Of a stretch of 64,000 nucleotides of DNA, positions 56,168 to 64,000 are shown in pieces. The notes beneath the pieces are model-generated. The model saw only the letters and a program-made list of their open reading frames with translations, had not been told where the DNA came from and made no database searches. Position 1 is the stretch's first letter. Each line of letters opens with the position of its first letter. The translations under genes and the position numbers were made by a program. Source of the stretch: Klebsormidium nitens (Eukaryota > Streptophyta > Klebsormidiophyceae > Klebsormidiales > Klebsormidiaceae); NCBI GenBank assembly GCA_000708835.1, contig DF237145.1, forward strand, positions 7,468 through 71,467, in the 5' to 3' direction.

Positions 56168-58059
56168 GGCTTTGCAATAGCGAATGCACAGCGCTGCTGC
56201 TGGACTACTAGCGCTGTTGAGCCCACTTTTGAGGATTCTAACTTAGGCGTGGACTTCAATGTAGTATTTGACAACTCGGGCAGAGGTCTGGATATGCACC
56301 GCTTATCCAAGTCCGAGCAACTCGGAAGACTGAACGCCGGGTTGGTCGCCTGCTGGCCGACTGATGTCTAGCTTCACCTTCAACCAGTGCATCAGTGCAT
56401 CAGCAGATCTGGCTGAGCCAGTCACTCAGTCGAAGGCTGTTGAGAATGCTGGCAAAACGGCGGAAAGCTCACGTGCTCGCTGCATTATGATGTATTCTTG
56501 CCCATAGCCGCCCATAAAGACGGAACTTGAAAGCACGCCGTCAAACTTGGCCGGCGGGCAGCCTGGCGGCGACACGTGTCGTGCGATTTTGGCGCTTTGA
56601 CGTAACAGCCTACAGGCCGGCCGGCGGCCGTCCTTTTCGGCGCTTGCAGATTCCGCTCCCACAACCGTCCGATTGTCATCCATTCATTTTGATCCGTCTT
56701 ATTAGTCAACCTGGTCAATGCCGTCAGATCCGTGAAACCCTACACGTATCACGTCCCTTGGTGGTCAGACTCACATAAGTCGCCTGTTAGTATAGGTAGT
56801 CTCGAAGATACCTTGGACGATGAGTACGATACGGTGTACAGGGTATCCCGATGTTGCCAGGGGCGAGATCCTTCTCGCATAAGTTGACGGGTCATGCCCC
56901 CGTGGACTTCGGAACGGCGTTCGCGGCGCGCATCTGCAAGAGTTCGGCCGTGCCAGCGGCACAATCAAGTGGGTTCTTGCATGCGCATTACGTAGTTATC
57001 TCGGTAGCCAGGCCCCATCGAGCAATTTGACGTGCAATTAGTCAGTGTGCACACCAAGACGCCTCTGGGGTCTTGTCCTTCTCCAGTCTGCAATCTAGCT
57101 ACGTGCCTGGGCCGGTCGGCCCCGAATCGCATGACTTTTAGCCATGGTTCCAGGGGAGTGCTTATTTGATGGTCACGGAAGGAACCATGAAATGATTGAC
57201 GGTTCACTTAGACCCTGCGACAAAATCACAAACCGACCGGGTGGTTCTGAATCTGTTCACATTCTAGTTTGGCCAAGTGAGAGATTCCCCATGATATCCC
57301 CGGGCTCAGCTCAATTACCAGTTACCCATCAAGAACTCATTGCGTGTAGTAATGCATTCCGGCCAAGGCACCTTCGTCGAAATCGAAGTTCGGAGGAGAT
57401 TTCGTGAGCAGAGTCTCATTCATAGTCCTCATGGCCACGAAAGGAAGCGGACGGCCCAGACGGGCGCGGACGTCCCGTTGAGGAAAATCACTAGCTCATT
57501 AGCTCTTTGAATCGCTCGAACCGTGTCTGCAACCGACAGATCTGCTGGGCAGGCATTCCGTCCTACAGGAGACTGAATTCTTTGCAAATATTAGCAGCAA
57601 CGAAGCAAGGTACAAGTTTCATCTCTTCGTAAACCATGCCTGATGTGTTTCTTAAGTTGACCGACAGTTGCTCAATGATCATGGTGAGGGGTAAGCCAGG
57701 AGCGAGCTGTCACGTTGCGTCCGCCTTAGACTTTATAAGTTGGCAGCAAGAGCACACGAGAGAATCCTGCTTTTGTCGCTGTAGCTCTCCATCCTTCGGA
57801 GCGCGCTTTCAGGTGCCCAAAACCCATTCAGACTCAAAGACTCGACTTCCTGGTTACGTCTGTAGCTCGGTAAGGGAAAGGATTACTGCGACTTTGCTTG
57901 ACCCTTAAATAAGATCCGAGCGCCTGAGAGTAGAACTCCGGAGGATCATTCCTAAGCTGACTAGGCACATATGAGGCAGAGCCAGATGTGCTTGTACCCT
58001 CAGATTTGATCCTAGTTGCGTTTTCTAACGTCAGATAAGCTAGTCGACAAGTTCAAGCT
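56168..58059. other. Gene-free interval upstream of the RNase III-like ORF
   Basis: About 1.9 kb. It holds the 5' flank of the RNase III-like ORF, a GC-rich stretch at 56545-56640 with GGCCGGCC palindromes, and the 3' flank of the WD40 gene. Open frames are under 90 codons and motif-free. Confidence 0.5.
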
Positions 58060-61000
58060 TCAATGGTGTGATGTTTGCTGGGGAGTCTTCGACGGTGACA
58101 GGTGCTTAATTGATTCTATCGGGGCAAGATCCTGCGAGGAGTGGAGCCAGAAACTGCCGTTAGTAACAGGTGGCTCCTTTTTGTAAGGACAGGTAACAAG
58201 TTGGCCTCGTAGGAAGAACTCATAATCGAAGCCAGAAACAGCTTTCGAACATCGAACACGTATGCAGAACAATCAAATCTGCTTTCAGCGACTCGACTGG
58301 GACCCCGACCTCCCCCCTTCAAGCAGAAAGTGTCATTGCAGATTTCGAAAGACGAAGAGATCGGCAATCACCTTCTTGGCTATGACCAAAGATGTGAAGT
58401 GCGCTCCAAAAGTGCACGTGAAAACGGTGATTGTACCTACTTTGTCTGACTGATGAACGCGTTTCGTACTTATGGACTTAGGACCTTCTTACGGAGCAGA
58501 TCCTCTTCCTCCTTTTCTCCTTGGAGTTGGTAACCAATACCCACCAAAATAAGCTGAACCACAGTACTAAGGAGTTTCACATTTTGGGAAGTGCTGCGCA
58601 CGCACCTTGACTTTCAAACCGCCTGACGTCAGCTTTTGGAGGCTGACGGAAGTCCCGTGAACCTTCCGCTTGTGCGCCTCTAAGAACTGGTCCACCTGGT
58701 CTTCTACCGACCACAAACTGCACGGTTATATTGGCCGCTTGAGAAACCTGGCTTTGAGAGTTAACCAATTATGGTGTGGCGGTCAGGAAACATCAAATTG
58801 GGACTGAAACCAGCTTCAAACTCACTGCAGCTTCAGTACTGAGTCGCGGTCGATCCAATGACTAATAGGTTCGAACAATCAGGGGTATGGCAGTCGGAGT
58901 CATCTGCTTACAACTGCGATTAGGCGTCTGGACCAGACACTTTGACATCGTGTGAAAGAATGATGTGACTGAAAACAGAGAAACAATCGAAGGAGGATGC
59001 AAAATAGGCATCATATTGACCGCTTCAAATAGGCAAGTGAGTTCAGTGAAGCACTTCAAGTAGATTCTTGAGGACTTCATGAGAAGCTATCAACGAGGAC
59101 GACTTGCCTAACGCTTTCTGCTTTTACCATCAATGCAAAGACTGCATCGCCCTGCGGTCTTTGTCCATACCACAGATTGGGATGTTGAAGAGCCTCGTTC
59201 AGCTCCTCTTGACGAGACTGAAAGGCCTGTTCAAGAGTAATGCACACGAGATGTGGCAGACATCCCGTTACAACACCCAATCTGAGCCGCTCTACCCATC
59301 CATGAACCGCGTGACTTCCAAATAGCAAGATTGTGGATCCAAATCGAGAATCCTCAAATTTCCTCCTCCTCTTTGTACCAGAGCAATCCCCGGTGACTTG
59401 TCTTCCTCGTTCTCCTCATCCGGCGGGTCCTCGTTTCCGTAACAGAATCTTCACGAGCCGCCGAAAATCGTAAGAGTGACAGCATCAAACCAACTTCATA
59501 AATCGTTGACCACTCACATTTCCTCCTCGTCTTGTACCGGAACAACCCCTGGTGATTCGTCTTCTCATTCTCCTCAACCGACGCCTCCTCAATCTCAAAA
59601 GAGCCGCCGAGGATCCTAGAGTAATAGCACCAAACCAACTCACAAAAACGACTCACATTTCCTCCTCTTCTTGCGCAGGGGCAACCCCCGGGGAATCGTC
59701 TTCCTCATTCTCCTCATCCGAAGCCTCTTCGTCCCGTTCCAGGAGCAGTCTCCCGAGACGCGGCATCGTCAGCCCGCGGCCCAGAGTGTGCCACGTGTGC
59801 GGCGCTGATTCGTCGACCTCCGCCAGGGAATTCAGGGGCGAATAAGAAGGTTTTTCAGAGATCCACGTGCCTCGATCCCTGAGGTTCCACGCCTTCTCTT
59901 GTCCGAATCGGCCGATGGGCACCCCGTCGGACGTCCAAAGTCGGCTGCGAGGGAACGCGGAAGCGTCAGATAACGAGTTGAATTGTTCGTCGACTGTTGA
60001 TCGGCGAGATCGTAGTCTGGCTTGTCGTTCGTAAGATCGTCCAACATTCCGATGCCCCAATCCCTCAAACTTTGATACCAGACTGCGAGGAGAAGCGGAC
60101 GTCCGAAAGTTGTGACCAGACGAAGTGTTTCAAGGTTGATATCGTTTGTGCCTAGCATAGAGTCGTCACGAAGTTGGCCAATATTGTGCCCTTCTTACCA
60201 GCTTTCAGTAACAAGAATACCAAAGTTAACCCATTCAGGGACTCACCGGCCTTACCATTATCTATCTGCAATTCGGGCGTACCGACCCGTAGCCGGAAAT
60301 CAAATGAATCTCAAGAAAGATAAAAATAAGCCAAGATGATGATAAGCTCCGACAAATACGAAAAACCCTAACCCAAAAAGGTACCTGCTCCGCACCCATA
60401 CCCACCCTAACCACCAAAATAACCCTACCCGTCCCAGTGCGGTTCCCTTATTAATATCTCGACTGTGTATTTGAGTTCAAAGGAGATTACCTGTCAGACC
60501 CCAAAGCTTCTTTTCTTTATTGGCGGATATGGTCGGGAAAAATTGCAGCAGGAAAATGTCAGCCACGCGCACCTGGACCCGCTCGCGCACGCCGTGAGCA
60601 CCATACGCTCTGCGTCCGCATAAGCTATCGCCACCATCTCTCCGTCCTCCGTTTGGATGCAGTAGTTTTCTTTAATGCGCATTGGGCCGACGGTCACCTG
60701 CCGGCGGCTGCTCCGCCGTGCCGTTCCGTCCAGGTTCGTCTGCCGCCGGAACGTGCCGGAAGAAAGGTCCCACGACTTGATTGTGCCGGAGGTATCGGTT
60801 GTGAAGAGCGTCTGAGAAAGGGAAAAAGAGACATGGTTAGCTTTCGAGTGCAGGAGGGGAAGATCTTCGAGAGTGGCGCCTGACAAGGTGCCAACTTTCC
60901 GTCCAGATCCGTCGTCCACTAGAACGAGCCCAGAAGACACGTCGCACGACTAGAGCGCCCAGAATGTCCGTAGCAAACAGAGACTGCAAAAGTTGGTGTT

Positions 61001-63722
61001 TTGATTTCGCAGAGTTGGTGAACGTGCCTCCGAGCGCTTGCCTTATTGCCGACGCGTGTCCGGTTTCTAACAAGTATGCCCGAGCAGCGTCCGACTCAGT
61101 CCGCATATGCACTGTCCGCAGCAACAGAAGAAGCGTCCGAAACCGTTCAGCCAATGTGCGTCCGACTACTCGCCTTATTATCTAGGGTTGACACCATTGG
61201 CCCCAGCGTCCCCATGTGTCCGGTGTCTAATAGATACACTAAAGAAGCGTCCGCGATCCGCCAGATGGCAACCTTCCCGTCCGTTCCGGCGACCGCCAGG
61301 GTCTGCGCCTGCGCCGGAAGCGGACACAGCGCGAGCACGGACGTCCGCTCGAGGGCCTCCGTCGCGCGGTCCTCGCGCTTCAGGGTCGTCCGAATGGTGC
61401 CGTCCATTTTCCACACTATAACCTGGGGAGAAATCAGGGTTACCGCTTATAACCACACTAAAACCCGGAGAGGAATCAGGGTTACCGCTTATAAACACAC
61501 TAAACCTGGAGAAGAATCAGAAATACCGCTTATAATGCAGAAAATGTTGAGGCTAGAGGAGAGATTCAAAGCACAGAAAGTTGCAAGGCCACTCAGATCA
61601 ATTTTATTGCTCTTCTCGCTTTTCGGGTCGCCCGAATGGTGCCGTCCATTTTTCCACACAATGACCTGGAATCGGATAGAGCAGAGTGTTTAGGTAGAGT
61701 TTGTTGATACTGTAGGGGATCACATGAGAGAATGAGCAGCGAAGGTTCTCAATTGCCTGCTTCTCTCGCACTGCAGGGTTCCCAGAAGTTGATGCTGTTC
61801 TTCTCTTGAAAAAAAAGTTTTGGAAGGGTTGAGTGGCAGGTCATCGAACGACGAAGTAAAGGAGAGGGCGGCCTCGACATACGTCTCCGGCTTGTGTCAC
61901 AATCACCGGTAAAGCCGTTAAGCTACCAAATCCTTCAGCGTCTGATATCTTCGCTGGTCTTTCTAGAAGTCTCGAATGGAGGTAGAACACATCTTCAGGA
62001 AACGGGGCACGAGCTCGAAACTTCCTTCCGCGGTTCTCGCGCATGGCGGCCGCGCGAAAGCGGCACGGGGCAGTCACGGCAGTGAGCGGATCGAGGGACT
62101 GAGCGAACGCCAGAGCTCGCTGCAGCTCCGCAATAACAGTTTTCCGAATGTAATTGCTTCTTTCAATTGAAGCGGAGTCATGCAAGAAAGAATGTTTCGA
62201 AGGGATCAGGCTCCAGGATCAAGCTTCTGGCAGTGCGCTCGGGGAGGTGTCCCGGTCACTTTTTCGCCGCTCACCTTCCCGTCCTGGCACCCGGTGGCCA
62301 GCACCCCGGGCGCGACCATCGCCATGCAGCTGACGTCATCCGCGTGTCCGACGAACATCTTGTGGTTGGTGACGGTGTCCGTGTGCGAATCCTCCCACAC
62401 GCACACCTGGAAAAAGTGGAGAAGCTTCCGCTTTTTCTTCTCTAAACCAATCCCCCTTTCTTGGTATGTTTGGTGCAGATCGCATTCTCAGCTCCTCAAA
62501 ATGTGAAGTGCTATGGGCTGGTTACACTGTCCATGTGCGAATTCTCCCACACGCACACCTGGAAAAAGTGGAGAGGCTTCCGCTTTTTCTTCTCTAAACC
62601 AATCCCCCTTTCTTGGTATATTTGGTGCAGATTGCATTCTCAGCTCCCCAAAATGTGAAGTGCTATGGGCTGGTTACACTGTCCATGTGCGAATCCTCCC
62701 ACACGCACACCTGGAAAGAACGGATAAGCTTTTGCCGCTCGTTTTGGAATCGAAGCTCCGGTTTTACTGGATTTGATGGGCTTCGCGGTCTCAGGTCCTG
62801 AAATTGTGAAGCGCTATATGCTGCTCACAGTGTCCATGTGCGAATCCTCCCATACGCACACCTGGAAAGGGTGGATAGGCTTTGCTTCTCGTGTGACAGT
62901 CTGAACTCCCCTTTCTCCTCGATCTGGTGCAAATCCCATTTTCAGCTTCCTGATATTGTGAAGCGCTATATGCTGGTCACAGTGTCCATGTACGATCTTC
63001 CCATACGCACAACTGGAAAAGTGGTTAACCTTCGCTTTCGGTCCGAAATCGGATCTTCGTATCTTTTAAACCTGGCGCAGAATGCGCTCCCAGCTCCTGT
63101 CATAGTGAAGCGCGATGGGCTGGTTACACTCTCCAGGTTCGATCCTCCCACACGCACATCTGGACGAGCGAATAAGCCTTTGCTCCTCGTTCTACAATCT
63201 GATGTCCCTTCTTCTTTTCTGGGGTGCAGACTGCGTCTTCAGGTCCTGCAATAGCGAAGCGCTATGCGGCAAAAGCTCGGAGGCAACAGCGCGCGTCGTC
63301 CGTCCCCAGACCTTCCAAATCTGCTTTCAATACAGGGATCCGCCCAAAGGCGTAGCGCAATCAGAAATGTAAAGAAACGGGAGAATAAGGTAAAGGGCTC
63401 TGCGCTCTCGAAGCTTGAAGTCTGTCACGGCCTTAACGACTCGTCCGCAAACCTGTGACTTTTCGTCAAAATGTTTGTGCGCCTAAGACCGCGCTACTCT
63501 CAGCGATAATCGCTTCCATTACCAGCCGTAAGGTCACAGATCCTTTTCCAAAAGCCAAGGCTCAACAGCATAATCGTGACGCTTTTGACAGTCAGCTGAA
63601 AGTTTCAAACCCTTCTTTGGAGATTTTGCACTCACATGCGCGTTCCAGCCAGCTGCGGCGACGAAGCACGCCTTCGTCTCCACGACTGACGCCACGCACG
63701 TCACCTCCATGTCGCCAAATCC
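58060..63722 (-). CDS. WD40-repeat protein, WDR49-like (5' partial)
   Basis: Exons read from high to low: 63722..63636, 62406..62275, 61422..61195, 60811..60573, 59944..59657, 59281..59128, 58695..58606, 58131..58060 (TGA at 58060-58062). All phases match and give 429 aa; earlier exons lie beyond the window. Visible WD units: [30 protein letters not shown]...[50 protein letters not shown], and [17 protein letters not shown] then [16 protein letters not shown]. The last motif and overall order resemble WDR49/WDR64-type proteins, many of which are cilium-associated. An acidic stretch follows (about 12 Glu/Asp in [12 protein letters not shown]), then a short C-terminal region ending TPQQTSHH. 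The exon at 59281 is the least certain. Several splice edges are duplicated in the introns. Confidence 0.72.
59352..59735 (-). repeat. Three copies of the WD40 gene acidic-exon donor edge
   Basis: The exon end encoding the acidic stretch and its donor (59652-59735) recurs at about 59513-59592 and 59352-59432. Landmarks are a pyrimidine-rich CTCACATTTCCTCCTC and GTCTTCCTC-TTCTCCTCA. Spacing is about 139 and 161 bp. The farthest copy has lost the donor (CTCAAATTT). Confidence 0.87.
60843..61260 (-). repeat. Diverged copies of the facing edges of two WD40 exons
   Basis: A worn copy of the 60811 exon acceptor edge lies at about 60896-60992. It keeps TGCAG followed by TCTGTTTGCTACGGACATTC, against CTCAG followed by ACGCTCTTCACAACCGATACC. 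A worn copy of the 61195 exon donor edge lies at 61040-61095 and keeps TTAGAAACCGGACAC, against TTAGACACCGGACAC. Each sits next to its own parent exon, so these are two separate duplications. Confidence 0.7.
61381..61672 (-). repeat. Repeated acceptor edge of the WD40 exon starting at 61422
   Basis: Just upstream of the acceptor, three ~37-bp units (AACCTGGGGAGAAATCAGGG-type, 61420-61535) repeat the acceptor sequence. Further upstream, 61620-61672 repeats the exon start itself (GAATGGTGCCGTCCATTTTT, then an acceptor-like CCAGGTCAT), with about three changes. Confidence 0.82.
61841..62170 (-). other. Open frame within a WD40 gene intron
   Basis: A minus-strand frame of about 114 codons lies between the exons ending at 62275 and starting at 61422. 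It could only be used by an alternative splice, and direct joining of those two exons already gives an intact WD motif ([12 protein letters not shown]). I therefore treat it as intronic; an alternative exon cannot be excluded. Confidence 0.3.
62374..63163 (-). repeat. Six-copy array of the WD40 exon acceptor edge, ~151-bp period
   Basis: The real acceptor edge of the exon starting at 62406 is followed upstream in the gene by five further copies. The CACCTGG landmark (acceptor on the minus strand) ends at about 62410, 62562, 62713, 62863, 63016 and 63163, so spacing is 152, 151, 150, 153 and 147 bp. The first two decoys are almost identical to each other across the full unit. Copies become more diverged with distance, and the fifth and sixth have damaged acceptors (AACTGG, ATCTGG). 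Decoy 1 would encode [15 protein letters not shown] then stop. Confidence 0.93.
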
Positions 63723-64000
63723 CTGCGAGTCAAACGAAGAGCGAGAAGTTTTGCTGTGAGAGGTTTCTCTACCGACGTGGTAATAGTATGCAAGGTTGCC
63801 CTAAGCAAGGATGAATGACAAATGGAAGGTTAGAAGGCTCAAGTCGTCTCGTTCTTCATTTCATGGGGAGTAACGAGTGCCACAGGCGTCGCTTGAGACT
63901 TGGCTAGGATTCAGCTTGTTTTCAACTTAAGTTGGGTCTTGAGTCGCACCATTCTTTGGTGTACTTGCCCGACTAATGTTTTCAAGCCCTCTTCATTTCC
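63723..64000. other. Upstream intron of the WD40 gene at the window edge
   Basis: No coding sequence is recognised. By splice phase this should be intron between the exon starting at 63722 and an earlier exon beyond the window. Confidence 0.45.

Noticed and set aside
61841-62185. Minus-strand frame as a WD40 gene exon
   Set aside because: Joining the flanking exons directly gives an intact [10 protein letters not shown] motif; inserting this frame would break it.
62461-62801. Repeated plus-strand open frames (HTHTWKKW-type)
   Set aside because: They are the reverse strand of the repeated acceptor array and not genes.

Overview
The window looks like nuclear DNA of a streptophyte (charophyte-grade) green alga, with Klebsormidium as my best guess. 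This is an inference. The supporting evidence is a plant-type ethylene receptor, a plant-type monodehydroascorbate reductase, a plant-type HIRA, CCCTAAA-type telomere-like tracts, and intron-rich genes with GC/CpG-rich exons and GT..AG introns. All splice models were built by eye. Each was required to keep reading-frame phase across every junction and to rebuild a recognisable protein.

Layout, left to right: (1) 1-11276, + strand, 3' part of a long single-pass membrane protein with cadherin-like and Ig-like ectodomain modules, a transmembrane helix and a charged tail. (2) 11277-13073, intergenic, with a near-perfect 575-bp tandem duplication. (3) 13074-20965, - strand, a 12-exon hybrid histidine-kinase ethylene receptor (831 aa). 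(4) 22696-35449, + strand, divergent from it, a 12-exon HIRA histone chaperone (960 aa). (5) 37744-39554, - strand, a polytopic membrane protein interrupted by a one-base frameshift. (6) 42441-49893, + strand, a 10-exon monodehydroascorbate reductase (434 aa) ending in AKI. (7) 51716-54024, + strand, a PLAC8-family protein with an acidic N-terminus (407 aa). (8) 55679-56167, - strand, an RNase III-like domain ORF lacking expected catalytic acids. (9) 58060-63722 and beyond, - strand, 3' part of a WD40 protein. No tRNA, rRNA, CRISPR or complete transposon was recognised. The genes are unrelated in function and do not form an operon-like unit.

The most unusual signal cuts across genes. Many introns contain decayed tandem copies of the neighbouring exon edge, each spanning the splice site together with some exon and some intron. 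They occur in HIRA (exons 3, 4, 6, 9, 10), the ethylene receptor (receiver exon), PLAC8 (exon 2) and the WD40 gene (at least four splice sites, including an acceptor present six times at about 151-bp spacing). Several spacings cluster near 140-160 bp. Where I translated the copied exon edges, most run into a stop codon soon after the copied part, so they would act as decoy exons. In the ethylene receptor the decoy would give a protein without the receiver domain.
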